A DNA stretch of 64,000 nt from Casuarina equisetifolia (taxonomy: Eukaryota; Streptophyta; Magnoliopsida; Fagales; Casuarinaceae): contig CM052360.1 of the NCBI GenBank assembly GCA_028551475.1, positions 24,746,682 to 24,810,681 of the forward strand, in the 5' to 3' direction. Positions 11,941 to 23,960 of this stretch are shown piece by piece. A program made the translations under genes and the position numbers. The stretch's first letter is position 1. Each line of letters begins with the position of its first letter. Under the pieces are notes generated by a model. That model saw only the letters and a program-made list of their open reading frames with translations, made no database searches and had not been told where the DNA came from.

Positions 11941-13900
11941 CCAGTGAACTAGACTCAGGCCCAAAAGGTCTCTCTTTTCAATTTTTACTCTTCTTTCGAC
12001 GGACCAAACGTTAAATACATACGCAGCACAATGAGTTTCATGAAATGAAAGGCTACAAACAAGTCAAAAATGGATGAGCAACCACTCCGAAGGACGTTTC
12101 ACCAATCAAACTTGATAAGATTAAATACATGCACAGTATATCTTTTACTGTCAATCAATAATTAGCTATCTTTCCATTGAAGCCAATTCCGAAACTTACT
12201 ACTCATTCACGTAAGCCTTGATGTCAGCCAAGATTCCTGATTGAAAACCCTCACAAGTTCTTTGAATTCTGCCTTTTAGTTGAATGCGTGAGAGATACGT
12301 TGCTTTGTCACTTTTGTCAAAACTTTATCAAGACAATTTTAGGATAATCTTTTTTTTAATAACCATTTTAATATTCTAACTTTTACTTTAATATTTTTCA
12401 CAGGCGAAAAAAACACTCACCTAAAACCCTGTCGCAAGCTCAATATATGCCATAAAGAAAGACGTCCATTAAAGTTGGCAAATCATATTTAATTAATCAT
12501 TTCCTGCTTAGAGGGGGTGTAAAGCGATAAAAATAATATTATCTTGAAAACTGAAGGCTCGGGTTGACTAAAAATAATTTAAATATTTAAAATTTTATTA
12601 AATAAAATAGTATTATCGTGAAAAGAAAAAACATCAGGTGACCAATATTTTACCTTATGGGCAAATATTTTAAACTGTTTGCTATAAAAGTTAACTAGCT
12701 CTTGATTTACTTTATCATAGCTGTGCGATTTTTACAAACAAACCATTTATCGCATTTTCATTCATTTTCATGTAAATTAACTAGAATTCAACTATATGAT
12801 TAAACCGGTTCCATCAAACAATGATCCTTTAAAGGTCACATTCATCTCTCTTACCCTACGTTGAGGGATCTTCGGACCCCTTTGGAATTTTTTCGACTTC
12901 GCCAACGATAAGAACAAATGTGAGCCACATGTGGACAGACGAACCAGTTGGCAAGCACAATAATTAGCACTGTAAAAATGGCTGGGAGTGCTGGTCACTT
13001 TCAGTGTGACCACAATTAGCTGTAAAAGCTGTTACTTTTCAATTTTTTAGGACGAAGATTAAGTTGAACTATGGGCAACCGTATTTGAAGAACAATCAAT
13101 TGGTATTACCTAAATTCTTTATATAAATTATTTTTGTTCTATTTTATTTAATTTAACTATCACATTCAACAAACGTCTGTGATAACATGCAAAAGCAAGA
13201 ATTTCATCATTTATATATCTTCTCCGGTGAAAGCTAGACACAAGAAACCAGTGGCTCTAGAGGTTTCATCTTTCGCTGGAGTTTTTGAGTTCTTTTGATT
13301 TGTCACTCGGTTTCTTAGAGAGTTTGTCACTTGTTCTCCCTCATTTTCGTTTTGTCCTTCCTACTGCTATATGTTAGTAGTGTTGGTCAACAACTTACTT
13401 CAGGTTTTTGCCAAAGCTCAAAGAGTTGATAATGTTTGTGGTATCTGTTACTGGTGAGTTTGATAAAATACCTAAATTCTAACAATGATAATAAATAAGC
13501 TTATCACGAAGAGGAAGCCAGATCCTTCTCATGGCTATTCAAAAATGCCACTAGACTGAAGCCTACAACCAGCTGCCGAGAAGTCCCTTTTCTAACTACA
13601 TTGTTTTCATCTTTTGATTTTTCTGATAGGAATCATACATGCACACAGAAGTTACTTGGAAAGGAACAACCAAAAGCTATGTCTTTTTCCCCATAAAGCA
13701 ACAAGAGCTATAATTCAAGCGCTGTCCCTCTCACAATCACTATCAAATGCCAGGTGGGCTTTATGCTTTCTAAATAATTCACCCTCCTTTTCAACAAAAG
13801 CCAATTGAATATCAACAAAAATTGTTCGATACATCACTATCAATTGTCTTTTCATTGTCACTAAGTAATTCAACCTCCTTTCCACTGATGGTAGTAAATA
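11941..13900. other. Non-coding, mosaic of dispersed repeat fragments
   Basis: No supported gene. Bases 12200-12260 (ATTCACGTAAGCC..GATGTCAGCC) recur at 14755, 15575 and 41420. Bases 12810-13000 (GTCACATTCATCTC, ATAAGAACAAATGTGAGCCAC) recur at 40355-40480 and 50870-50990. The stretch at 13490-13600 (GAAGAGGAAGCCAGA) resembles 41220-41280. Confidence 0.5.
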
Positions 13901-13929
13901 ACTGCATATGGCAAATATAATTTTCCTTG

Positions 13930-14490
13930 TCCATGTTTTTGTTTTCTTGATTTGTTTTTTTTTTATGTTTACTTTTTGTTACCAATTAGAAAGCTTGTTG
14001 GGATGAGTATGGTTAACTACAAAGATAGAACGCATGCTACCTAATGTCTCTAGACCTTATGATTAAGGACAAAGTAATGATAGATTTACATACTCTCAAT
14101 GAAAATTGGGAGAAGTTGCATATATTTGTTCAGTTTATGAAAGAAATTAAAATCTCATCCTAAACTTTTTAAACTCCACATCCAGAAAGTATTGTGAACA
14201 TCAAAGTCCACACTTTAGAACTTAAGCTTGTGGATATTGAAAACAGCTAATCAATTTCTTCAATTGCATAACTAAGTAGAAGAACTTCCATTTAGTAAAA
14301 AACATCAACCAAATTATTTAGATTATTTCCATCATTTTATTTTCAAAATAGAATCATATACAAGCACTCACAAATTGTTAGAAAAATTAAAAGTTTGCCT
14401 TCGCACTTTTTTCTTGTATTGGTTAAACCAAAGTTTTCCCTATTGACGTGTAATGTAATTTCTAACTTAAATTATTGATGAACACTCTAT
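13930..14490. repeat. Diverged tandem repeat, copy 1
   Basis: Pairs with 15040-15600: same order of blocks (CATGCTACCTAATGTCTC, AAGGACAAAGTAATGATAGATTTA, AGTATTGTGAACATCAAAGTCC). About 1.1 kb apart. A short piece (ACGCTTTAGAACTTGAGC and on) also occurs at 29400-29500. No open frame is kept. Confidence 0.6.
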
Positions 14491-15039
14491 TCAAGCTTGT
14501 TTGAAAAATCAAACATGATCAAATCAAATGTATGTGTCATATCTTTTTATAGATTTGTTTTTCTTACCTTCTTTTCTTTGCTCCATAGGCCAATCCCGAG
14601 CAAACGAAAACAAATAGGTTCAAGTGCAATGCTTTCAGAGATCAAGATCAAACGAGAATCATATCATACGTCACCATTCGTGGGTTTTGCAGTTTCGTCG
14701 ATAGCAAATAATTTAGCCTCATCTCAAGGCAAGGGAATTATTAGTCTCAGTGCGAATTAACATAAGCCCTGATGTCAGCCACAGGCTTCCTGTTGAAAAA
14801 TTCTTTGAATTTTTCACGATGGGACATTTAAAGTGGTAGATAATTGAGCCAAGGTTAACATCCAAGGAATAAGAAGTTGTAGAAATTGAGCGTTTGCAAC
14901 ACCTGCATCCTAAACTAAGCAATCTCTTAGAAGATGTGCTTCTGCATTACAAGTATGAAAACACCTCTTGTTAAAATTTTCAGCATCTGGGTATTGTAGA
15001 TAAAGTTTTCTTTCTTTATGATGGCTTCTTTGTCTATGT

Positions 15040-15600
15040 TCTTGTTTACTTAATTTGGCTCTTTTATATATTTAACTTCTGTAATTAATTAAAAAGTTTA
15101 TATAGACAGAAAGCATACTGCCTAATGTGGTCTCCAGGATCCAATGATCAAGGACAGAGCAACGATAGATTTAAAGGCTTTGAGTGAAAATGAAAGAAAC
15201 TTGCATATACTTATTCAGATTATTAAAGAAATTAGAATCTCGTTTTAGGTTTTCTAAACTCTGCATACATAAGAGAGATTCACATTTGATGAAAGAGCTC
15301 AAAAAGTATTATGAACATTGAAGTTCATGCTTTATAAGTTAAGCTTCTAAATAATAAAAAAAACTAATCAATTCCTCCAAATGTGTAATGACGAGAAAAA
15401 CTTCAATTTACTAAAAAAAAAAAAACCAAATCTTATAACTTGATTCCATCTTTTTCTTTTCAAATTGAATCAAAGCTATCTCTCTTCACTTTTTTCCTGG
15501 GATGGAAGAACCAAATTTTTGGACATTAACCTTCTTTCCAGCGAGGCTAATTATTAAGCTTAATGCTAATTAATGTAAGCCCTAGTGTCAACCATAGAGT
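15040..15600. repeat. Diverged tandem repeat, copy 2
   Basis: Partner of 13930-14490, with blocks CATACTGCCTAATGTGGTC, AAGGACAGAGCAACGATAGA and AGTATTATGAACATTGAAG in the same order. Non-coding. Confidence 0.6.
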
Positions 15601-15785
15601 CCTTGCTAAAAGCACTCACTCATATTCTTTGAATTTTTTGTGATGTGACATTTAAAGTAGTATATGATTGAGTTGAGGTTAATATTTTAAAACTATTAAA
15701 ATATTTATTCAATTTCTCCCGATCCATTTTAAAAAGGTAATAAACTTCTCTTATTTTTAGACCTTAATAAACTTTCACTTTTAAG

Positions 15786-16281
15786 ATGGCTCACATCTAA
15801 AGGGTAGTCATTTAAATTAATAAAGACTAATTTTTTCCCCTATTTTGCTCAAAGTATAAATTCATCTTATTTCTCTGAGAAAAAGAAAAGAAAATATACC
15901 TTCAACTTGTTAATGAAGCCTGTGTAATATTGAAGCCCGTGTAACATGGTTCACATCTTAAGAGAGTCATCTAAATTAATGAAGCCTAATTTTTTTTCCC
16001 TTTTTTGCTTAAAGTATAAGTTCAACCTACTTCTCTAAGAAAAAGCAAAGAAAATATAACTTCAAAACAATGGCTATTATCAAGCCTGTGTAATAATGAA
16101 GCTTGTTAATAAAGCCTATGTAAAATGGTTCACATCTAAAGAGTAGCCATCTAAATGAATGATGCCTAGTTTTTCTTTTTCCCCTTTTTGGCTCAAAGTA
16201 TAAATTTAGCCTACTTTTCTAAGGGGAAAAAAAAATATAACTTCAAAACAATGACTATTATGAGGTTCGTGTAATATGAGA
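15786..16281. repeat. Three tandem copies of a 155-180 bp repeat
   Basis: Units begin near 15786, 15945 and 16125. Each carries GGxTCACATCTxAAG, a T/C-rich tract with CTCAAAGTATAA, AGAAAATATAxCTTCAA and GAAGCCTGTGTAAT-like ends. They are diverged from each other by scattered substitutions. No known family assigned. Confidence 0.7.
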
Positions 16282-18310
16282 TTCGACGATAATATGAAAC
16301 AGTGCACATATTGCAAGCTTAGGATGCATACTTTGATAATAAAGGAAGGTGTATTTTAGATTTGATAATCATCCTTTGAATGTGAGATTATCTAACTTAT
16401 TGTTTTCTAAATATGGGTAAAAAGGTAACAAGAATACTAGTTAGCACATTTAGTTATGTCTAAACATCTAAAAATTGATTGGACCATTTCAAATGCTCAC
16501 TAGCTGCTATGTCTTTATTTTTTACATTTGAAGACTTCAAGAATGATAAAAATAATTCCTAATTATTGTATTTAAAGATCAAACAACTAATATTGGCCTT
16601 TATATTTATGAAATATTTTCTCTTTCTTTTAGGATAAATTGACTTTCTGCCTGAAACTCATAAGTTGGGATGGAAAGTCACTCATCTTGGGATGGTACTA
16701 CTACTTAGATGCTTTCAGCAATTACCGGCAACTAGTGGGAGGGATCATGATATGAAATTTTAAAGTTACACGCATCTATTGAACCTAATGTGTATCAATC
16801 TTAGATCTTATGAGATAAGATTTTACTTGAATTCATCGGCCTTTTCCGACCGTGAAAAATACAAGCCACGCGTTGAAACAGTCCTGTGGTTAAAATATTT
16901 CTTCTTCCTTAGCAAGACTGCGGGACCTTTTCTCTTTTTCCTGGTTAAAATATTCCTTCATATGATTTTTCTGGTTATTTGTATGCTAAAGTTTTTACCA
17001 TAATAAGGAGCCCTTGTGTATGGATCTCTGACGCATGGAATCTGTTGACTTGATGAAAGATTAGAACAAATATGAGTGACCATAAACAAAGACCAATCAG
17101 CTGGAGCTGCATCGTAGTTGATAATGTCTAAAATTTTGAAAACAGATTATCTGAAGACATTCTACTTTTATTCAAGATAGATAAGTATACTCTTAGTCAA
17201 TCTACTTCAAGACCAAATAGCTGATATTTATTATACAGATTATCATACATAAATTTCTTCTCCTCTCTCTTCTAATCATTTCAGCAATTCCGGAAATAAT
17301 AAGTGAATTGATTGAGACTTTTGTCATAATAGGTGAATTTATCATACAAGATTTGACAAAAGGTTTAATGTATGTGCACATCATTGAGGTCTTATTGCAT
17401 ACGGTTGTTTTTTTCTTCTTCTTTTTATTTATTTATTTATTTTTTATCCAAGTTGCACTTTGCAAAGACATTCATAAAGAGAAAGAAACGGATACAATAG
17501 CATAAAGAAAACGAAGAAAATAGTCCAAAAAATAAAAAGAAAATTAGGCGAACCAAGATAATCTAAGACTATGTATGTGCGAGAAGAACAGCGATGCGAA
17601 GGTTTCGAATTATGAAAACTTTTTCTATTATTCTTGTTTCTTTGGCCCTCTTTCCCTTTCTCTTTTTTTTTTTTTCCTTTTTCTTTAAAAAAATTATCAG
17701 AGCCGAAGTAACTGATTTTCCGAGGACGGTGGATGGGACAAAGGTGAGAAGAATGAAAACACGAAGACCAGCGTTGTTTCTCAAAAGCCTCGGAAACGCA
17801 AAAGATAAAAAATCTTTTGAAATTGAAGAGCGATTTTTTTGAGCTTTTCGAATTTTTTGGCCTTTTATCACTCTTTCTTTTTGGATCTCTCTATAGCTTT
17901 TTGTGAGAACGAAAATCGAATTCAACAGATTTCTGGGAAGCGTGCGAGAGGCCTTGCCAATGTTGAACGCAAAGGAGAGATGTGGTCTTGGAACGGTACA
18001 CGAGAGAAATTGACATTTGGCAGTGAATCACAAATTTGGAGAGCCAAAAAAGGCCTGGGGAAAAGGCTGAAAAGACAAAACGCGTCTGGGGCACTGAATT
18101 CGACACTCTTTGTACAGAACAAATTCAAAAACTAATGCACCTTCTTTGTTTTTTGGTTTTCTCAGATATCAAGAACAAATAAGAAAATACGAATAACAAC
18201 AGGTGGCAAGCACACCAGTTGACGTAATTAAAAAATAATCAAACTTGTCGCGTAATTATTTTTTTTAATTTTGTTAGATTTCATAAAAGTTTTTCTCGCT
18301 TTTTGTGTAC
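16282..18310. other. Intergenic region upstream of the large DC1 gene, no gene seen
   Basis: No supported gene. Bases 17010-17110 hold a diverged copy of the ...ATTAGAACAAATATGAGTGACC... repeat seen at 12900 and 40400. Short open frames on both strands at 17590-18130 overlap each other and show no recognised domain. Confidence 0.4.
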
Positions 18311-18339
18311 TTAATTGACCTTAATATTGAGCGGCGACT

Positions 18340-18511
18340 TCTGTGATAACGAGGAGCCTCTTAAGTGTCGCACACGCCCTAAAACAAAATTTCTTCTGCA
18401 ACAAATAATCTTTGCAATAGCTCAGAGTCTTACTTTCTCATCCTCACCACAAGAAGCGGAAGATCGGTGTGAATATCTTGTTTCTGTTCATTTACCACCA
18501 TCTACACAAAT
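18340..18511 (+). other. Possible 5' untranslated exon of the large DC1 gene
   Basis: Relatively GC-richer stretch ending CACAAATG before a good donor (GTAACATT). No clear acceptor is seen before 18832, so the link to the DC1 gene is only positional. Confidence 0.2.
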
Positions 18512-18831
18512 GGTAACATTACGTCTGATAGAAGGTTTGAACCCTTTCCATCCCTGTTCCTTTGTAAATTGTTATAAGCTTTATTAGTTGTTATGTTTCA
18601 TTTGTGTATTTCAAATATTCTGATCACTTTGATGCGGCATAACATCTATTCTTCTATTGTTTTGATAAATGCTTTGATGTATGTGGGTTGGTAAAACTTT
18701 TACTAAATGATTATCTTATTTGATAAATGTATACAAAGTGTTCATATTATGCGTGTGGTATTTGTGTAAATTTGAAGACTAACTATATTTGGGCGGTTGT
18801 GTGACTGCGTGTGGAAGAGGGGAAGACAGAG

Positions 18832-21800
18832 ATGGAAATAGAAGAGAGGAAGACGGAGATGGAAGTTGGAGATTGCAGTTTATGGCACTACTTAATCTTT
18901 TGTGAAAAGTTTGTTAGTGATGCCCGTGAGAACAACTTTGTTTGCTGGGTGTGCAAAGAATCGGTGTTGGGACATCCTACCTTCAAATGTTTGGAATGCG
19001 GCTTTGTCCAACATAAATCGTGCTCCAACCTGCCAGATCTAACAAAAGTGGACGTCAAACATGATATTACGAAGAGACATCATTTGCTCTTAAGAGAAGA
19101 GATGGTGAATAGTGGAAAGGAGGAAGTAATATGCCTGGGATGTAGGAAACTAGTATCTGGTCCTACCTACAGATGCTTCGTTCCCCAATGTACCTTTCAT
19201 CTTCATAAATCATGTGATCAATTATCTCATGCCATCCAGCACATCAGACACCCAGACCACACCCTTCTTCTTCGACTGCCAGCATCACATGTGTCATGTG
19301 ATCTTTGCGGAAAGAAAAGAAAGAAGCATCCTTTACTTTATAGTTGTCGTATTTGCAATTTTGACGTGGATATCAAATGTCTTTCCTGTTGGGACTTTAT
19401 TGAGAGTAAGAGAAAGATGGAGGTTGGAGATTACAGCTTATGGCATTACTTAATCTTCTGTGAAGAGTTCGTAAATGATGATGTCATTTGCTGGTTGTGC
19501 GAAGAACCAGTATCAGGACATCCTACCTTCAAATGTTTGGAATGCGGCTTTGTCCAACATAAATCGTGCTCCAACCTGCCAGATCTAACAAAAGTGGACG
19601 TCAAACATGATATTACGAAGAGACATCATTTGCTCTTAAGAGAAGAGATGGTGAATAATGGAAAGGAGGAAGCAATATGCCTGGGATGCGGGAAACTAGT
19701 GTCTGGTCCTACCTACAGATGCTTTGTTCCCCAATGTACCTTTCATCTTCATAAATCATGTGATCAATTATCTCATGCCCTCCAACACATCAGACACCCA
19801 GACCACACCCTTCTTCTTCGACTGCCAGCATCAAATGTGTCATGTGATCTTTGCGGAAAGAAAAGAAAGAAGCATCCTTTACTTTATAGTTGTCGTATTT
19901 GCAATTTTGATGTGGACATCAAGTGTCTTCCCCGTTGGGCCATTATTGAGAGTGAGAGAAAGATGCAGGCCGAAGATTGCAGTATATGGCATTACTTGAT
20001 CTTTTGTGAAGAGTTTGTCAGTGATGACTACAAGAATGACGTTGTTTGCTGGGTATGCGATAAATCAATATCAGGACATGCTGCTTTCAAGTGCCTGGAA
20101 TGCAGCTTTGTACAACATAAATCTTGTAGTCAACTACCAGACTTGGCAGAAATGGATTTCAATCATGATATTACTAACCGACATCACTTGATCTTTCAGG
20201 AAGAGATGGAGGATGGTGGTAAGAAAGTAGTTTGCGCAGGGTGCAAGAAACTAGCATCGAGTCTTGCCTATAGATGTTCCATCCCTGACTGTGCCTTTTA
20301 TCTCCATCAATCATGTGACCAATTATCCCATGTTATACTACACAAGGCACATCCAGATCACACCCTTATTCTTGCACTGCCACCGTTGGGTTATTATTGT
20401 TATGTTTGCTATAAAGACAGAACGAAGAGGAGGACTACTTTGGCTTACAGTTGTCGTCTTTGCAAGTTTTTCATGGACAACAAATGTACTCCCCATTGGG
20501 ACATTATTGAGAGTGGGAGAAAGATAGAGGCCGAAGATTGCAGTATATGGCACTACTTAATCTTTTGTGAAGAATTTGTGATTGTTGACTGCAAGTACGA
20601 CGTCATTTGCTGGGTATGCGAAGAACTAGTATCGGGGCATCCTATATTCAAATGCTTGGAATGCAGCTTTGTACAACATAAATCTTGTACCCAATTACCA
20701 AACTTGACAGAAATGGATGTTAAACACGATATTACATGCAGACATCACTTGATCTTAAGAGAAGAGACGGAGACTAATGATAAAAAGAAGGTTTGCGTAG
20801 GATGTGGGGAAACAGGATCTGGTGCCGCCTACAGATGCTCCATCCCTGAATGTATCCTCCATCTCCATACATCATGCCATTATCTATCTTGCGTTATCCA
20901 GCACATCGCACACCGAAAGCACCCCCTTTTTCTCACACTGCTTGAATCGCATGCTTTCTGTGATCTTTGCGGAGAACATAAAAATAATATGATTTATGGA
21001 TGTCCTCTTTGCATTTTCAAGATGGACATGAAGTGCGCTGTACCTGAAACTATTGATGACGACTGCGACCAACATTCGTTCGTTGCTGGTCGGAAGCTGA
21101 TCAAATTCACTTGCGACGCCTGCGGTGAGGAAACTGAGGATGTTGCCTGCCAATGCAGCAGCTGTCGGGTGTTGTGTCATCTTTACTGTACTCATTATCC
21201 ACGGATCATTAAAATTAAAGTACATCATCATTTATTCTCTCGCACGTATTGTCTTCATCAAGTTAAGAATCTAGAGAATGCAATATGTAAGCTCTGTTGT
21301 AGGAAGGTGAACACAAAATGTGGAGCTTATTATTGTCAAGTATGTGATTATATTATTCACATGAAATGTGCAAAGCGGGTTCAGGACACGTCAACTACTA
21401 CTTCAAAAGTCATTGAGTTCGATGACTATACAAGACATTTGGTTTATTTGGTTGACAGGTTAAATACAAAGGAGGATAAGACAGTTGTTGCTCCTTCGAG
21501 GATACACCACTTGAGTCATCCGCAACATGAGTTAATCCTCCTCCATGAAGATCCCATGTGTGACAAGAGACATTCCAAGAATGACAAGCAATGCGAGGCA
21601 TGTATGCGTTTTATCATCTTTTCTCCATTTTATGGATGTGAAGAATGCAACATTTTTTTTCACAAGAGCTGTGCCGAAATCCCCAAAACCATTTGGCGGG
21701 TGCCATTCAGCAATTGTCCAAGTACGCTCCATGTAAAGTCATCATCCAAACGTGAGTTGTTCCAATGTGGGGTGTGTAGAATTTATCGGCATGGTTTTTT

Positions 21801-22362
21801 CTACAACGCTGAATACAATGGAGTTAAATATAGAAATGACATCCAATGCTTTTTGATTCCTGAAACCATTAATCATGAATGTCACGAGCACTTGCTCCAT
21901 ATTCCTATACTACAAGATAAATGGTTGAAAGGAATTTGCAGTGGATGTGGTGGGGATATTGACGGAAAATTCTGGCGCTTAATGTGCTCAGACTGCAATT
22001 TTTGGTTGTGTTTTAAATGTGTAACCCTTCCTATTGTAGCCAGGTATAAATACCATCCACATCTCTTAAAACTCAATTGGACACATAAAGATGATTTAGA
22101 GGAATGTTATTGCTTAATTTGTGAAAGAAAAAGAGATTCAAAGGACAGCTGTTATTATTGTGCCTATTGTGATTTCACAGCTCATATTTCATGTGTTATT
22201 GGTAGTCTCTTAAAAAGTGAAAGACATGAGCATCCAGTGACACTCATTGAAAAAAATAAGGACACTCTTAAATGTCGATTGTGTGAAACAAGCATAAGAG
22301 ATAAGATGGCTCTTGAATGTGCTCAATGTGAACTTAATTTTCACATTAAATGTTATCATTGA
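18832..22362 (+). CDS. Large DC1 domain protein with four N-terminal repeat units
   Basis: A single open frame of 1176 codons from the ATG at 18832; a second ATG at 18859 begins the first repeat unit and could also serve. Zinc-binding Cys/His-rich DC1 protein, most likely intracellular; no signal peptide or membrane span is seen. Four units of 182-187 codons start at 18859, 19417, 19963 and 20524. Each opens with (M/I)-x-(V/A)-(G/E)-D-x-S-(L/I)-WHYLIFCE and holds three DC1 modules (GHPTFKCLECGFVQHKSC; YRCFVPQCTFHLHKSC; YSCRICNFDVDIKC). Units 1 and 2 are almost identical, units 3 and 4 more diverged. From about 21060 the C-terminal half has further modules colinear with the gene at 134-2029, ending FHIKCYH. 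Most DC1 proteins are shorter. It looks intact; the ligand is unknown. Confidence 0.88.
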   Translation: MEIEERKTEMEVGDCSLWHYLIFCEKFVSDARENNFVCWVCKESVLGHPTFKCLECGFVQHKSCSNLPDLTKVDVKHDITKRHHLLLREEMVNSGKEEVICLGCRKLVSGPTYRCFVPQCTFHLHKSCDQLSHAIQHIRHPDHTLLLRLPASHVSCDLCGKKRKKHPLLYSCRICNFDVDIKCLSCWDFIESKRKMEVGDYSLWHYLIFCEEFVNDDVICWLCEEPVSGHPTFKCLECGFVQHKSCSNLPDLTKVDVKHDITKRHHLLLREEMVNNGKEEAICLGCGKLVSGPTYRCFVPQCTFHLHKSCDQLSHALQHIRHPDHTLLLRLPASNVSCDLCGKKRKKHPLLYSCRICNFDVDIKCLPRWAIIESERKMQAEDCSIWHYLIFCEEFVSDDYKNDVVCWVCDKSISGHAAFKCLECSFVQHKSCSQLPDLAEMDFNHDITNRHHLIFQEEMEDGGKKVVCAGCKKLASSLAYRCSIPDCAFYLHQSCDQLSHVILHKAHPDHTLILALPPLGYYCYVCYKDRTKRRTTLAYSCRLCKFFMDNKCTPHWDIIESGRKIEAEDCSIWHYLIFCEEFVIVDCKYDVICWVCEELVSGHPIFKCLECSFVQHKSCTQLPNLTEMDVKHDITCRHHLILREETETNDKKKVCVGCGETGSGAAYRCSIPECILHLHTSCHYLSCVIQHIAHRKHPLFLTLLESHAFCDLCGEHKNNMIYGCPLCIFKMDMKCAVPETIDDDCDQHSFVAGRKLIKFTCDACGEETEDVACQCSSCRVLCHLYCTHYPRIIKIKVHHHLFSRTYCLHQVKNLENAICKLCCRKVNTKCGAYYCQVCDYIIHMKCAKRVQDTSTTTSKVIEFDDYTRHLVYLVDRLNTKEDKTVVAPSRIHHLSHPQHELILLHEDPMCDKRHSKNDKQCEACMRFIIFSPFYGCEECNIFFHKSCAEIPKTIWRVPFSNCPSTLHVKSSSKRELFQCGVCRIYRHGFFYNAEYNGVKYRNDIQCFLIPETINHECHEHLLHIPILQDKWLKGICSGCGGDIDGKFWRLMCSDCNFWLCFKCVTLPIVARYKYHPHLLKLNWTHKDDLEECYCLICERKRDSKDSCYYCAYCDFTAHISCVIGSLLKSERHEHPVTLIEKNKDTLKCRLCETSIRDKMALECAQCELNFHIKCYH
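18859..19962 (+). repeat. Near-identical intragenic duplication (units 1 and 2)
   Basis: The segments at about 18978-19400 and 19524-19945 differ by roughly ten bases by eye, while units 3 and 4 differ widely. This implies a recent unequal crossover or gene conversion within the gene. The starts of the units differ more (unit 1 has a four-codon longer spacer). Confidence 0.85.
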
Positions 22363-23177
22363 ATGTACACTGAAGAGGTGGGGGAAGACCCACCAGTGCT
22401 GTAGTTGTGGGAGCATGTTGTGAGACAGAGGTGGCGCGTAGCGGTGGAGGGTAGCAAGTGGTAGCGTAACCAGGTGGATTGAAGGCGGATAGGTAAATCT
22501 GTGTACTGAGATTTTGTAAACTGCTGTGATATCATGATTGGGAGGAGAACAACAAAGAGCGGCGTTGAAGGGTAGCAAGCATCTACAAACCCAGGGAGGC
22601 CCCGAATCGGGGCTATTCGGTAGGGGACTCGAAAGTATTAGGACCGGACTTAAGAAGATGGCATGTGGCTATTGAAGGACAAAATCGGCAGAAGGCAACC
22701 AAGAGAGTGACGAAAAGGGAGGAAGCAAGGGGAGAAAGACTTCCATGGAAGAACTGTCAGTTTACCTTTCTCTTTGTAGTGTAACTTTTCTAGCTTCCCT
22801 GCAGTAGTTTAGTTGTTGATTTGTAATTCTGTAGTTGAAAAACTTGCTGTGTTGGTGTTCTACCATTTCCAGCTTTGTTATTGTAGCTTGAATTGCCTTT
22901 TGTAATCAGGGAAATCACCTATAAACAGGGGAAACTCTGCCTAAATTTCCTCCCATCTATGTTATTCTTACTTGCTGCCGAATCTTGATCTTTGACAGAA
23001 AGCTGTTAGAAATCGGTGGGAAGGAAAATTGGGGTTTGCAACTTTTTTCTCCTACATTCTTGTTGCCGAAACTGTGGAGGTAGGAGGGGGTTGAGATCTC
23101 CAACCCCTTCCGATGTGCCCTGTTCAAGTATTCTTTTAACATAAAGAATGCCTTTCACAATTGAGACAGTGACGATG
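22363..23177. other. LTR-like or promoter-like segment between DC1 copies
   Basis: Not homologous to the flank of the first DC1 gene. It has a TATA-like CTATAAACAGGGG at 22920, a GC-richer start and a segment ending TTCTTTTAACA near 23141, all reminiscent of a solo LTR. No matching direct repeat of target bases could be found, so the class is uncertain. Confidence 0.3.
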
Positions 23178-23960
23178 TCACAAGAATGACAGACAATGTG
23201 CAGTACGTATGCAGTTTATTGTCTTTCCCCCATTTTACAGTTGTGAGGATTGCAACATTTTTGTCCACAAGAGATGTGTTGAACTTCTCGAAACCATTAG
23301 GCGACTACTATTTGGCGAAAATCCGTGTACCGTCTCTTCACATCCACTGTCATCCATAGAATATTTATTTCAATGTTCTACATGTGACATTTATCGTCAT
23401 GGCCTTTTCCATAAATCTGAATTCAAAAGGATCGACGTCCAGTGTTTTTTTTTTCATTCCGGAAACCATTAGTAAAAAATGTTACGGACACAGGCTTCAT
23501 GTTCATATACTAGTAGATAACGGGTTGAAAGAAATTTGATTTGGCTGTAGTGGGAATATTATTGGATCAAAATGGTACTTATGTGTTTAGATTGCAAGTT
23601 CTGTTTATGTTTTAAATGTGCAACCTTTCCATTGGTAGCAAGATATAGATACCATCCACATCTCTTAAAGCTCACCAATATGTAGGAAGATAACTCGTAA
23701 GAATATTATTGCCTAATTTGTGAAAACAAATTAAATCCTAAATATTGGTTTTATTCTTGTGAAGATTATGGTTTTCCAACTCATATCTAGTGTGTTATTA
23801 CTAAATCCTTAAAAAGTAGAAGTTATGAGCATTCTCTGACACTTGTTGAAGAATTTAAAAACTCTCTGAAATGTCATTTGTGTAAAAAAGTCACTAGGGA
23901 TTATGAAGTCCTTGAATGTACTTTGTAAATTTAATTTTCACACTAAATGTTATCATTCAA
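23178..23960 (+). pseudogene. DC1 pseudogene, C-terminal half
   Basis: Begins at the equivalent of position 1245 in the first DC1 gene (KNDRQCAV..MQF) and follows it to the end (TFHTKCYH-like). The best piece is 23209-23445, with FYSCEDCNIFVHKRC and FQCSTCDIYRHG. Lesions: the first CxxC is CAVR, a T-run near 23447-23455 shifts the frame, and in-frame stops follow (TGA near 23537, TAG near 23683, TAA near 23698). No start codon or N-terminal half remains. Its downstream flank also matches copy 1, so it is part of a block duplication. Confidence 0.85.

Noticed and set aside
17569-18135. Overlapping frames on both strands upstream of the large DC1 gene
   Set aside because: No domain, strong homopolymer content, and plus and minus frames compete with equal length.
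22363-23177. Complete solo LTR
   Set aside because: TATA box and TG...CA-like ends are suggestive, but no target duplication and no second copy in the window could be found.
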